This document shows, piece after piece, positions 42,006 to 53,305 of a stretch of DNA of 64,000 nt. Position 1 is the first letter of the stretch. The number at the start of each line of letters is the position of its first letter. The translations under genes and the position numbers were made by a program. The notes under the pieces were generated by a model. The model did not search any database. It was given only the letters and a program-made list of their open reading frames with translations, and had not been told where the DNA came from. Origin of the DNA: Heligmosomoides polygyrus polygyrus (Eukaryota; Nematoda; Chromadorea; Rhabditida; Heligmosomidae); contig OX377204.1 in NCBI GenBank assembly GCA_947396885.1, positions 18,421,706 to 18,485,705 of the forward strand, written 5' to 3'.

Positions 42006-43140
42006 AATGGAGTATTGAAGAGCCATTTCCCATAGCCAGTTCATTTTCGCCCAACGTCATTCCAGGCAACGCCGCATTTTATTTTATTTTGTTAATTTTT
42101 CAAAGTATCACACGCATAAAAACACGAACAAAAACTTCTGTAGGAAATTACAAGGAAATAAAGCAACATACGATCTATTACACAAAAGCTTTTACGAACA
42201 AGAAGGCATCTAAAACGAGACAGCCTAGACATGATAATCACATTTTTCGACTTCGCCAATAACTAGGTTGAGCTTCTTTAGACTTCGATACGTGGAGAAG
42301 TTTCACCAATTTGGAGACCTAGCAACTCTGGAATACGAGCTTCATCTTCCTGGTCTGCTCCTAGTCAGTGGCACACCAAAAACTCTAGAATATATTTATT
42401 GAGAGTTTCTTAGTGATAATTCTAAATAAAATGGTTCGGTCCACCTTTTCCCTTCTACTACGTAAACATCGTAACCCTAGTTTCTTGTTCTATCACTCTA
42501 TTCAGAATATTGGAATAGCCCACCCTAAAGCATATCATAAATAGCTTTCGCGTGTAGTTATTCTAAACGCTTTCAAGAAAACTGATGTATTTCTCTTGAC
42601 AAGGATTAAGTACGGAAATGCCGAATTCGACGATGAACCTTGCATAGCATTTGTAGACGCGTAAATGAGCCTAAGAATCGTTTGTCTTCAATGCTTTGAA
42701 CAAATTATATGTTCGATAGTTTGCTTTCTTTACAAGCGCTTTGTAATGCAGTCAAACTTTAATCAATCTCTTGTTCACTTTTTCTTTGTTTTTCGTTTTT
42801 TCTTTTATCTTCCATTTCGTCTTCCGTTATCATTATTTGCTCTTAGGTGCATCGTTTTCGGTTCACTTATCACTTGACTTCATTGGTGTCTTACCTTCTT
42901 TATCCTCATTTTGGTAAGACCTACGTGATCCATACTTCTTCAGTAGCGAAAAGGCCAGCTCTTCATCAGCATCACACATACTTTAAAGTTAGCTCTTCCA
43001 CTCCGTCTGTTTATCGCCTTTGGTGATCATTTTTTCTTTCCATATTCTAGCGGTTATCTTCAATCATCGTCGTTCATTACGCGTACTCGTCATTAAATAT
43101 CCGACCTAAGGAGTACGTTAGTTCAGATTATAAGAATTAA
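42006..43140. other. No gene recognised
   Basis: AT-rich and pyrimidine-rich spacer; the frame 42665-42877 is hydrophobic but unsupported. Confidence 0.3.
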
Positions 43141-43425
43141 GGAAGGCATTAGTCAATACTTTTTGGGAGGCGCCACGCATTCTACTTCTCCTAAATACAG
43201 CGAAGTTAGGGGATTTGAATGTGTGTTTGATTTACGAAATGATTTGTGGTAGCCAGTCGATGCAGAAGTCAGTGCTTTGTCCTTCCCAGACAACTCTGGT
43301 GCCAATTCACCGACCGAGGAGGAGTGGAAGGCATCCTAGGCCTGGGCAGAAAATGCGAATCAAGAACCACTGTTTGGTGCGCAACCGCCGGCGCCTCCAC
43401 TGACTGCTCTACCTCTCGCCCTATG
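43141..43425 (-). repeat. SINE-A copy, diverged
   Basis: Tail-side GAAGGCATTAGTCAATAC, CCAATTCACCGACCGAGGAG in the body, head-side GGCGCCTCCACTGACTGC. Confidence 0.8.
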
Positions 43426-43502
43426 TTGCGCAAGCATAGTCCATTTTTTACATCAAAGGTTTTTCATAAACTGTGCCGTTTAAAACAATTCGGCGCTGGT
43501 CA

Positions 43503-43742
43503 TTTCTTTCTGGGATGCGCCAGATATTCTGCTTTAGGTGATGTCGTGGAGACCAGTTGGAAGGCTAGCAGACGAGAAACAAATCAGCGTTTCATCTTTC
43601 CCAGGCACGTCTCGTACCGGTTTACCGACCAAGGAAGGACAAGGAATATGGAAGGCTTAGTTCGCCTAGGCAGGAAGTCTATGCTACGACAATGGATTCG
43701 GAGGGCAGGTGATGGCAGGCGCCTCCACTGACTGCGCCAACA
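43503..43742 (-). repeat. SINE-A copy, diverged and shortened
   Basis: GGGATGCGCCAGATATTCTG, CCCAGGCACGTCTCGTACCG and GGCGCCTCCACTGACTGCGC remain. It sits next to the previous copy in the same direction. Confidence 0.75.
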
Positions 43743-45639
43743 TGCTTCCAAAGGCGTAGGATAGTTGCGGATAAAGCTGGCAAATGAACAATAATGTTCA
43801 GTAGCTGATTCATTATGGTACCATTAAGTTATCTTATCATAAATGTTAAAACATCAGCTCAAAATGACAAACACAGACCCATCGAAGTCGACTGATTGTT
43901 TGTAATATTTTGTTTGAGTTTTTTTTATAATTAATATTTTTGTGATTTTCTTACTAACATAGTGTCATCAAATACGTTGAAATTCCACTGAACGATTTAA
44001 TGAGATACGAAAGCAAAAGATTACAACATCGACTCGATCCTCCCGACTAGGATAGCACCCAAGTGAATGAAGAACTCTCTAATCTATGTGTATAGAACGG
44101 TGACAGGGCTGCAAGTAGTGCCGAATATGCGCCGACGAAGATCGCAATATTCGCACGCCTTCTACTTAATGATGATACATGCGCACACACTCATATAGCC
44201 GCACACGTGTGGATCAAATTACGAGCGATGAACGTCCGTAAATAGGACCACTATGTACGTTTCGTTCCTCGACTTGCCAGGACCTCGCGCTGAACGTCTT
44301 GTTCTGCTCCATAAACTAAGGTAAAGTTCTTCAAAATTAGGTCACAAAATTATGTAAAAATTAGTTTTTTTTTGAGAATTCCATTAGCTAAGAAACTTCC
44401 ACTTCCCAAGAACTTTTAATAATCTAAACCGTAAAGCAATCAGAAAGGAGAATGTGTGAGGGACGCATCCTGACGAGGGAAGTGATTCACCTTACAAAGA
44501 CTGCACACTGAACCAGTCTTCAAGAGACCTTTCTTCGGAATTTGCTAGCCAGGGCAAATAGGACACTCTGTCTTTATTTTACATTTCTATCGGTTAAGAT
44601 CCCCTTTCGATTAGTATAAATCCCAAAGTAGACTGGGCGCATCGATCAAGGGCTATGATGCAACCAAAAGAAATAATTTTTTCGCCTGCGGAGCTTCGCA
44701 CATAGAAGGTGCTTGTAGAGTTCGCAGCAACCTATTCCTTGCTAAAAACAGCAAATGCTTTTTTCCTTTTTTCTGAAAGAGGCAATTACACAAAATTTGC
44801 GTCTCCTTAAGCCATCAATGCCAGCTGAGGCACTTATATAGGATGGTGGAACGCACTTTTGGTTCGGATAACTCTCAAACTTCCAGCGGTCAACTGTGGG
44901 TGAATGCGGATGACCATTTAAGATGGTGTGACGTAGAATTTATGTAACTGCGTCGGTGCGTCGCATTGCAGACGCTTCTTCGCAAAACCGTTGAACAAAT
45001 GGAAGGAAGTCGGTCACCACTGGAAACTCTGTCTCCCAACCGTGACTTTCATACGACTTTCTAGTTATCTTCCTTCTCCACGATAAGTGAATTCACAGCA
45101 GACGGCCAAAGGATTACTAAGAACTTATAGTTAGATACCTGCAAAGGTCAACTATCCGAAAGCGCAACTACGCATACTTCACTAAAGAAATTGACATGGA
45201 TGTGAACAACATTCCTCCTGAAGGTTAACGAATTTTCTGCGGCGAGAGTTTGAACTGCATTCTTCAGCAAGCTTCAGCTCCCTTCCCGAAGTGGCTAGTT
45301 AAACTCCTGAAGAAATTCTGCTCACTTATCAGTGAACTATAGTTGCCCTTGCGTTTGACCACTGCTATATCGGCCTTTAACTCAAATGCTAACCAACTCC
45401 TCAGAGCTTACTAACGCAACGAAAACGAACGTCTGAGCAGTGTCTGAGATGATTTAGTCTCGCCGTGTAGTGTGACGCAGAATTTGTGCGATCGTGCACG
45501 AAGCGTCATGATGTAGACGCCACAACTGTAAACTAAGAACGCTCCTGAGCAATCTTCTACGCATTGAATTACAGTAGGAAAGTCGGTCACCAGTAGGCGC
45601 AAGTCAAGGAGTTATGCTTTCAATTCACCGTAAGTGTAT
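43743..45639. other. No gene recognised
   Basis: 44930-45020 and 45470-45600 share GTGTGACG(T/C)AGAATTT and AAGTCGGTCACCA blocks, a diffuse low-copy repeat. No coding feature. Confidence 0.3.
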
Positions 45640-46185
45640 TCGGACTGTAAAGGAATTCAGACTAACAAGGAGAGCCTCCAAACTGGCGATGAGCTTTTGC
45701 GATGCAATTTTTACAGGGTGTAGGGTCCCGTGTGGAGAGTCTAAAGCCATAGTTACTTTTTTCGGAATGCTCTTATGTAGTCGAAAAAAGTGTGTGGACG
45801 CGTGAGCGCGAAGCTTATGAAACCCTACTGCCATCCACCTCAGTGTGGTCGGTTGGCGTAGTGGCAGTGTTGTAGCTTCACGGAAGCAGGGTCGTGGGTT
45901 CGATTGCCCTTGTACCGGTGTTTTTGCATTTTGCGATTAATCGTCAATGGGACCCTTTAACCCCATTTTTAACACATTTTCGAACGGAAACTCGGCAACA
46001 AATGTCGCTTACGTTCATCGAGCTATTTGAAAGTGGAAAGGTGATCATTTTTAACTTTCTGGCTAAGCAAGTCAAAAACTGATGCCAGATTCTTGGTCAT
46101 TACTCTAAATAACCCCACGCACAAAGTTTGGACGATATTGGTGCTGCTGACCTCATCACCCTCACTCGAGCCTGGGCCTAGAGCG
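45640..46185 (+). repeat. Repeat Q with tRNA-like core, plus copy
   Basis: It matches the minus strand of 49160-49690 along its whole length. Its core (45850-45918) is tRNA-like: GGTTGGCGTAGTGGCAGTG (A box), GCTTCACGGAAGC hairpin, GTGGGTTCGATTGCCC (B box). Confidence 0.75.
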
Positions 46186-46516
46186 GGCTTTGCACCTCCG
46201 TCTTTATGGTCAAACAAGAGCGGTCAATGAGGTGTGAAACATACGAGGTGGTAACCAATTGAATACGTTAAGCGGCGGAGGGCTAAACAGAAAGTAAAAT
46301 ATCGGTGCTACTACGTCCTTTTCTGAACGGGTGATAGATAGAAGCGTAGATGTTCAGTTTGTGAGCAATATATTTCGCTTCCATGCCTTTTTGCACTCCT
46401 TCATCATTGTTGAAGATGGTTGGTATATCATTAGCTACTCTTACCAGTAGGTTATAGACATTGGATCCGACACCGATTTTCCGGATAATCGGATGATTCG
46501 GATAGGCCATTTTTTC

Positions 46517-46690
46517 AAACCCCGGATCTTCGGATGATTCAGATGAGGGCAATTTCGAAAACCCCGGATCTTCGGATGATTCAGATGAGGGCAATTTTAG
46601 AAACCCCGGATCTTCGGATGATTCAGATAACGCCATTTTCATCGAGCCGGATTTCGGATATCCGATTCGGATACAACCGGATAAGTGATA
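46517..46690 (+). repeat. 42-bp minisatellite, left copy
   Basis: Three units starting near 46520, 46562 and 46604, core CCCCGGATCTTCGGATGATT followed by CAGATGAGGGCAATTT. In one frame they read NPGSSDDSDEGNF-like repeats. They are followed by CGGAT-rich sequence. Confidence 0.85.
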
Positions 46691-47019
46691 TAATAGGGGC
46701 ACGCAACCTCTTAAAAACGGAACACATCAGTAACTCCGCGTTTATTTCCTTGACCAATTGAAGTCACTAGCGCGCAAAACAGCTTGGAGCGCCTCATCTT
46801 GAATTAAATGTCTATATGCCCTGGTAGCAAGGCACATGAATGCCCAGTTACATTATATCTGGCCTAGCTTAGTTCACCAATGGAAATGGAACACACCAGC
46901 GCTACGTGAAAAATGTCGTATTTGGTTGCCTTACGGAGTCATCCCACCATATATAGGAATAATCGCCACTCCTCAATTAGTATAAAAATGTGTTTCTTTT
47001 TTGCCAAATCGATAAGCCC

Positions 47020-47215
47020 GAGGAGTAGAGGATCCTTGAAGTTACAGTGGAATCGGCGCTTCACGAGTTCGGGAGTCTTGTACGCCCGTAATGCCGCCGG
47101 CGGGAAGCGGCTCGTAGCGCAGTGGATAGCGACGTTGCTCCATGAGAGGGAGGTAGAGGGTTCGACTTTTCTGCGCTGCTGCATCTTTGCATTTCAACTT
47201 ATTGTTTGATTTGAG
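47020..47215 (+). repeat. Repeat R with tRNA-like core, plus copy
   Basis: Its core GCGGCTCGTAGCGCAGTGGA, then AGAGGGTTCGACTTTTCTG, is tRNA-derived. It is the inverse of 48265-48445. Confidence 0.7.
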
Positions 47216-48264
47216 GTATTCTGACATCTGCACCATTTTAGATGTTTGCTGTGCAGTGTTTCCAGATGTATGCCGTGAGTGCAACTTTGTTGCCACTTGT
47301 TTATTACTGACCGGTTTTTTAACCAAAACTCAATTGGAAAGCTGTTCAACATAACGATGTATGAACGTTTAACATCAGTGATACACAGACACAAGGTTCC
47401 TGGAACTTAAGCACTGGTCACAATACGAGCAGCGCATAAAGGCTGCTGGTTCCTCACAGCTTGCTTCCATATATGGACAAATGAGATCGGCTCCATAGGC
47501 GAAATCCAATTGAAGACGTTCCCTTTCCTCTGAAACAAGAGTTCCAGCCGAAAACGTTATCATATGCCCACTGCTTGCCAGCCTTTCCACGTCTATCAGT
47601 TCATTTTGCGGATCCCAACCTTCTCCTGGTTTTCCACCACTTTCAGCCGTTCGTCTTCGTTAACTTCAAGTTCACGTGCTTCGAAGTCCTTGGGTATGCT
47701 AGCCATCCGTTCGGTCAGGTTGGTGTCATTCCCATGAAGGCTGCTTATCTAAAGGTGGACCACACTTCAGCATGATCAAGTGGATCACCACTCGAGCATC
47801 GGCGACTTTGTTGGTTTTAGGTTTTAGAGAACCTCCAGCACACCTCTGATTTCCAGATGACAGGCAAAGATGAGAGAACGAGTGTATTGATGCCGTTTAG
47901 GTCAATTTCCGGGATCCACAGACTTTCTCGTTTTAACCACATGTGACGTCACGTCATGGTCTCCTTTGAAAATCCTAGCAGGATGTTTTACCCGAGGTCA
48001 TTGGCCGATGTATGGAAACAGACTGAGAGGAGCCTGCAGCATTTATATCCTGCCCATTGTGTCCAGTGCTGCTTTATGTACGTTGTACTTGTGTATCACT
48101 GGTGTTGAATATTTATGCATCAACCTGTTGAGTACACCAGCATGCAACTGGAAAGTGCGCAGAAAACATCTGAAAATGGTATAAACGTCAGAATCCCTCA
48201 AACCTCAACCAATTATTTAAAAATCATTTAAAATTTAATTAAAATTAATAATAAAAACAATCAA
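47216..48264. other. No gene recognised
   Basis: Spacer inside the mirrored nest. No domain-bearing frame was found. Confidence 0.3.
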
Positions 48265-48445
48265 TTAAAATCAATTAAAAAGCAGGAATGCAGCAGCGCA
48301 TGAGGATCAAACCCCCGACCTTCCTCCCATGAAGCATCCTCACTACCCATTGCGCTCCGAGCTGCTTGCCGGCAGAGGCATCGCGGTCGTACAAGAACCC
48401 AAATTCGTGACGCGCCGTTCAATTGTGACTTCAAGAACCCCCACT
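48265..48445 (-). repeat. Repeat R, minus copy
   Basis: On the minus strand it reads GCAGCTCGGAGCGCAATGGG, then GGGGGTTTGATCCTCATGCG, the same tRNA-like head with different decay. Confidence 0.7.
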
Positions 48446-48704
48446 CCTTCGGTTTAACGACTTGGCAAAAATGAAACACATTTTATGCTAATTGAAGGGT
48501 GGTGATTATTCCTATTTAATAGGATGACTCCCTCTGCCCGTTCAGATATACGCTATCAGACCCTTCCCTTGTGAGAGAATTCCCGCCAAATGATTGCAAA
48601 TCTGCCCGAGAAAGTCAGGTTATCAATGGCGCAGAGTTTGCCAGCAAGGCGCGCTAACCTCCTATTATCCGATTTTTATCCGATTTTATCTGAATCATTG
48701 CGTT

Positions 48705-48895
48705 TTTCAAAACCCCGGATCTTCGGATGATTCAGATGAGAGCAATTTTGAAAACCCCGGATCTTCGGATGATTCAGATGAGGACAATTTTAGAAATCCC
48801 GGATCTTCGGATGATTCAGATGAGGGCAATTTTCGACCGAGCCGGATTTCGGATAATCCGAAACCGGATAAATCCGGCCGGATATCCGAAAATGC
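48705..48895 (+). repeat. 42-bp minisatellite, right copy
   Basis: Three units starting near 48713, 48755 and 48797, the same unit and the same direction as 46517-46690. The frame through them reads SSDDSDESNFENPG. CGGAT-rich sequence follows. Confidence 0.85.
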
Positions 48896-49159
48896 ATGAT
48901 TCGGATCCCATGTCTAGTAGGTTACTACATTTTTGACTCCATTCGTATAAAGAATGTAATAGAATTTGCTATCTACAATACTAAATCATCTTGAAACAGC
49001 ATGACAGTTCGAAAACCAAAAGGGGCCTTTGCTGTATCATGCACTGTCCTAGCGAGGTAAAAAAAAGTTATTCATACTTTGGTTACGGGTGTTATTTGGA
49101 GTGATCATGAATCTGACATCGGTTTCTGGATTTCCCGTTTTCTTATGACGGGTTAGAGA

Positions 49160-49690
49160 AGGTGTGAGTAAGTAAGGGTGGTGAGGTCGGATGCTCCAAT
49201 TTCGTCCAAACTTTGAGTGTGGGAGTTATTTGGGGTGCTGATCAGGAATCTGGAATCAGTTTCCGACTTTTTTAGCCAGGAAGTCAAAAATTTTCACCTT
49301 TCCACCTTCAAAGAACTCGATGAAAGTAAACGACATTTGTTGTCGTGTTTTTGTTCAAAAATGTGTTGTCAATGGGGATAGAGTGTCCCACTGACGATAA
49401 ACCGCAAAATTCGAAAACATCAGTACAAGGGGAATCAAACCCACGACCATGCACCTGTAAAACTATAACATTACCACTATACCAACCGACCACACTGGGC
49501 TGAATGGGTGGCAGCAGGATGTCATAAACTTCGTGCTCACGCGTCCACACGCTTTTTTACAACCATAGAAGACCACTCCGAAAAACTAACTACGGTTTGG
49601 GTCTCCCCACAAGAGACCCTACATCCTGTGAAAATTGCATCGCAATAGCTCACCGCCAGTTTGGAGCCTCTCCCTGTAAGACGTTTGCAG
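49160..49690 (-). repeat. Repeat Q, minus copy
   Basis: Minus-strand core GGTCGGTTGGTATAGTGGTA and GTCGTGGGTTTGATTCCCC. The homology continues to both ends of the plus copy at 45.6 kb. Confidence 0.75.
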
Positions 49691-50058
49691 GGCGCTAGTG
49701 GATTGTAACTATGTAGTTCACCGTAGAAATTAACCGGGAGGATGAGCCGTATTTCTCCTGGGCCTCTAAGAAGCGGGAGATTCATTTGATTTTTCCGCAA
49801 GCCTAACCTATTTCAAACTCCCGCTCATCAAGGCTAGTTCCACTGGTGTTCGCCTTCCTTCGTTCCCAGATGGTGAAATTACGGTCGCCTACCAGTGAAA
49901 TTTCATCGTGAACTACAGCTGTCCTAATTTAGCGAATTATATTCACCACAACTGTGCTCCATTATGCTACATAAGCTCCCTTAGTTTTTACAATTCTTCC
50001 GAACTGGTAGCTCGTATTTCGGACAGCCACTTACGAATAACCATGCTAAATAATGCGT
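49691..50058. other. No gene recognised
   Basis: No coding or repeat feature recognised. Confidence 0.3.
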
Positions 50059-50226
50059 TCTTCCATCCCTCCTGTGTCCGTGAATAGTACCAGACTTGCC
50101 TGGGACGGGTAAAGCTGTCCATCACGAGTGGATGGATGTAGGAGCGAAATACGTTGCCCCCACGATACCTTGTAGGAGTGTAATGTGCAGCGCATCCCTT
50201 AAGGGATTGACTAACCCTCCACTCTT
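50059..50226 (+). repeat. SINE-A copy, 5-prime truncated
   Basis: It starts within TCTTCCATCCCTCC and ends AAGGGATTGACTAACCCTCC; the tRNA head is absent. Confidence 0.75.
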
Positions 50227-51012
50227 TAAAAATATATATATAAAAAATAATGTTGGCCAAAATCTGGACGATGCCTCAAGAAAAAACTTCGGAACTGAAA
50301 ACCAGACGAAAACTAATTTCGATGGAAAGAAAGAGAATCATAGGAGGGGTATTACGCCCAGAAAATCTGGATCTGGAGGAGACGAAACAGATTCTTAGAG
50401 GGTGTATAACACCTAGAAGATTTTGGAGGAGAGAATTAGTATGTTGTCCAGCCGGAATGTACACAGCAAGCAGCATAAACACTCTTCAGCACTGCCTGAG
50501 GCGTAACCGAATCTACTGTTTTCCCCCGCCCAGCTTCTAAAGATCACCAACCGCCACCGGCAGCACGTTTACGCCCCACTAATAAATAGTGTTTAAGGGA
50601 GCCAAGGCTTCTCACATTATGTTATTAGTGTTTTGAAGCTCATGGTCAGTTTGAAAAAATTATACCCTACCTGGGTCAAAATTACTGCTTCTTTTTCGAA
50701 GTGAACCTATCAATTCACTCAGAATATCTCATGAAAGGCCGCGTGACTACCAGATTCTCAAAACAGGAGCAATCTATGAGATAGCCACAATTAAGCCAAA
50801 CGCTAAACAAGAACTTGCACAAAATATATAATAGATGAAACGATGACCAAGTGTCTAGAATAAATACAGAAAGCCTATGAGGTACGAAAATGACAAGAAA
50901 ATCGCATCCTTATGTTGAGCAAGTGCAAGACGAAATACGTGTTTAAAGCTAAGAAATGCCTGAGATCAACTACACAAAAAAACCTATAAATTCAACTCAG
51001 AGGATCTTGAGG
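50227..51012. other. No gene recognised
   Basis: The frame 50250-50540 is open but unrecognised. Confidence 0.3.
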
Positions 51013-51305
51013 TTGCGGCGTGGTTGCGCACTCGGAGGAGGCGCCGGCTGTCGTGGGCTTCTCGAATCGAGGTTCTTGGTTCGTGTTTTCCGCTTAGGCC
51101 AACCAAACCTTCCATCCCTCCAGACTTGGTGAATTATCACCAGAATTGTTCAGAGAAAATAAGACGATAAACTGTTCATCGCCTGGCCAACCCAAAACAT
51201 TGTATAAACCGAACTCACATTTAAACTGAATTCACACCCCCGTAGAAATAGAATATGAACCGCATCCCGAAGAGCAACTAATTAACGCCGTCCTCTATCC
51301 TTAAA
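51013..51305 (+). repeat. SINE-A copy, diverged
   Basis: Head CGTGGTTGCGCACTCGGAGG, body AGGCCAACCAAACCTTCCAT, end TTAACGCCGTCCTCTATCC. Confidence 0.85.
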
Positions 51306-51431
51306 GTTCATTCCTTCAATGTTGCTTTGAATGACCTCACGCATACCTTCCGTGCTGGTATCTAAGAAAATAGCAGTCCCAAGAGGCGTTCGATTCCTTT
51401 TGCGGACTCGAGAATTGCTAACACACCTATA

Positions 51432-52347
51432 CAGGGTGCATAAAAAGTATTGACGCACTAAACGTAAGCGTCAGAAATGACAGCATACTATAAAATTTAA
51501 CAAGTTTATACGCAAAATGTCAACAATGATCTAGCGAACAGAACAGGATCACTTGCATTTATATGTGCTTCTTTCCTGCGAATGCAGGAGCGAAGACGAG
51601 GAAAGGAATCGACGGTGCGCCGCAAGTAGTCCACGTCGATTTCGTTCTGTACTTTCAGTGACTTGATACTTTTGTGCATTCAACTTGTAGAAGTGTTACA
51701 TACTCTACAAGGACCTCCAAAGTGCTAATTCTGGCGGCAGGCTCGCTGCAAGGAAGACGCATCGGGCCAGTATCATGGTTTGTGCATTCAACACAAGCGT
51801 CTATCGTTTTCGTGGATGCAGCAGTGAAGATAAATCAGTACAACTACCTGTATTGATGTCCTAAAGAAGCGACTGGTTTCGTGGTTCAAATCCCACCTCG
51901 AGAGTAAGCCGTACGTCATCCAGAGGGATTAGACTCCTGCGCAGAGTCGAGGATTGTTCAGGACTGCTGCCGCGCCAACTTGAAGGACTTCATTTCGGCA
52001 GAGGAGTGACCTCTATATAGATCAGATTTGAATCCGATGAATTACTCTGTATGGGAAGATTGGAAAACAAAGCTTGCGCTACTTCCCACAAAAGTATGAA
52101 GTCAGTGAAGGATAGTCTGGCCAAAGCATAGAACGAAATGGACGTGGATTACTTGCGGCGGACCGCCAATGCGTTTTCTCGTCGTCTTCGCCCCTGAATT
52201 CGCACCAAAGAAGCCCATATAAAATACAAGTGATGCTATTCTGTTCGCTAGATCATTGTTGACATTTTGTTTATAAACTTGTGGAATTTTATGTGTTGTT
52301 ACTTCTGACGTTTACGTTTAGTGCGTCAATACTTTTTACGCACCCTG
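51432..52347 (+). mobile_element. maT-like (Tc1/mariner) element, copy 2
   Basis: TA-flanked (51430-51431, 52348-52349), ends CAGGGTGCATAAAAAGTATT and complement. The plus strand has transposase remains: WPLYSPDLNPMNYSVWEDW-like residues around 51990-52070 across frameshifts (the third catalytic Asp region), then SLAKAWNEMDVDYLRRTANA and SRRL near 52115-52190. It lacks a continuous frame. Confidence 0.8.
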
Positions 52348-52465
52348 TACGAGAAAGATTAGACTCTTCCACACTTGTTCGTCATGGTATAGATATTGAT
52401 AGATGATTACGGATAGAGGACTAAAGTCATTGCATATGTCAAATACGCCTTCAACTTTCTTTAAC

Positions 52466-52655
52466 GATCATCATCATCATCATCAGCGTATGTCCCACAT
52501 AGTGGCGTGGTCCGCTCTTCTGGTGTTGTGACGCCAATTCTCTCGATCAAATGCTTGATCAGAATGCACACCGGCAACTTTTAAGTCGACGTACAACGTA
52601 TCTAGCCAACGTTGCACGGACGTGCTCTAAGCCGCTTTCCACGGACCTCAAGGTT
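52466..52655 (-). pseudogene. RTE 3-prime terminal fragment
   Basis: CATCATCATCATCATC tail, then GGTCCGCTCTTCTGGTGTTG and CGTATCTAGCCAACGTTGCA match the minus-strand 3-prime end of the 12.6-kb RTE element. Only the last ~60 codons survive. Confidence 0.85.
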
Positions 52656-52684
52656 ACTTGAACTTACTTTCACGTTAACACAGA

Positions 52685-52750
52685 GGAACTGAATACGCGG
52701 CGCATCCAACCCAACGACTGATTAGCGCCGAGATTTACCTTATCCCTGTC
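52685..52750 (+). repeat. SINE-A 3-prime end fragment
   Basis: GAATACGCGGCGCATCC, GATTAGCGCCGAGATTTACC and a TTATCC-type end. Confidence 0.6.
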
Positions 52751-52939
52751 CTATGACATGCTAGTTTGTCAAAATGCCCAAGAACAGCTGATTAGTTCAG
52801 CCTTTCAGGCATTTGAGTGAAACTAAGCTTCTAGCAAGTTTGACCAGAAAGAAACTCTTTGGAACATCGATTAGGCTCGCCGCCGCGCATTGAAAGAAAA
52901 TAAATACTCAACAACTTTCCAGTTGATTGCCTGGAGAAG

Positions 52940-52992
52940 CCAAGTGTATGCCGCATCCAAGGACCTGACGTAATACCGTCATTTACTTCCTG
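52940..52992 (+). repeat. SINE-A 3-prime end fragment, decayed
   Basis: GTATGCCGCATCCAAGGACC then ACGTAATACCGTCATTTACT resembles the end of the SINE. Confidence 0.45.
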
Positions 52993-53019
52993 CGAACATG
53001 TATGAGTGATCAACGTTCA

Positions 53020-53285
53020 TAAATCCCTTTTCAGGATGTACCACGCGTTCCACTTCCACGAGATATCGTGAAGGCTCTTTTAATGGGTATTTGGTCTATG
53101 CAATGAATTGCGGTGGGGAGCCGACACTGTTTTATCCTTTATACATGTACCGATGTATCTGGTATCAATCCATTAACCCCACATAAATAGAAGACTCGGT
53201 TGACCTGGACGAGGTCAGAACTAGGAACCTCTATTACAGATGCATACGATATTTAGCCTCCATCGACTGATTCACAACGCACCCA
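53020..53285 (-). repeat. SINE-A copy, diverged
   Basis: CATAAATCCCTTTTCAGGAT and TACCACGCGTTCCACTTCCA on the tail side. It adjoins the palindromic element. Confidence 0.7.
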
Positions 53286-53305
53286 GCTTTGGAATGTGAG
53301 ATATA

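Noticed and set aside
45850..45918. tRNA gene
   Set aside because: Pol III boxes are present, but the acceptor stem does not pair and the sequence is part of a longer repeat with an inverted sister.
46517..46690. CRISPR-like array
   Set aside because: The repeats are contiguous 42-bp units with no spacers, in a eukaryotic genome; a minisatellite explains them.
47111..47190. tRNA gene
   Set aside because: Boxes are visible but the arms do not fold properly; it matches the inverted repeat R copy at 48.3 kb.
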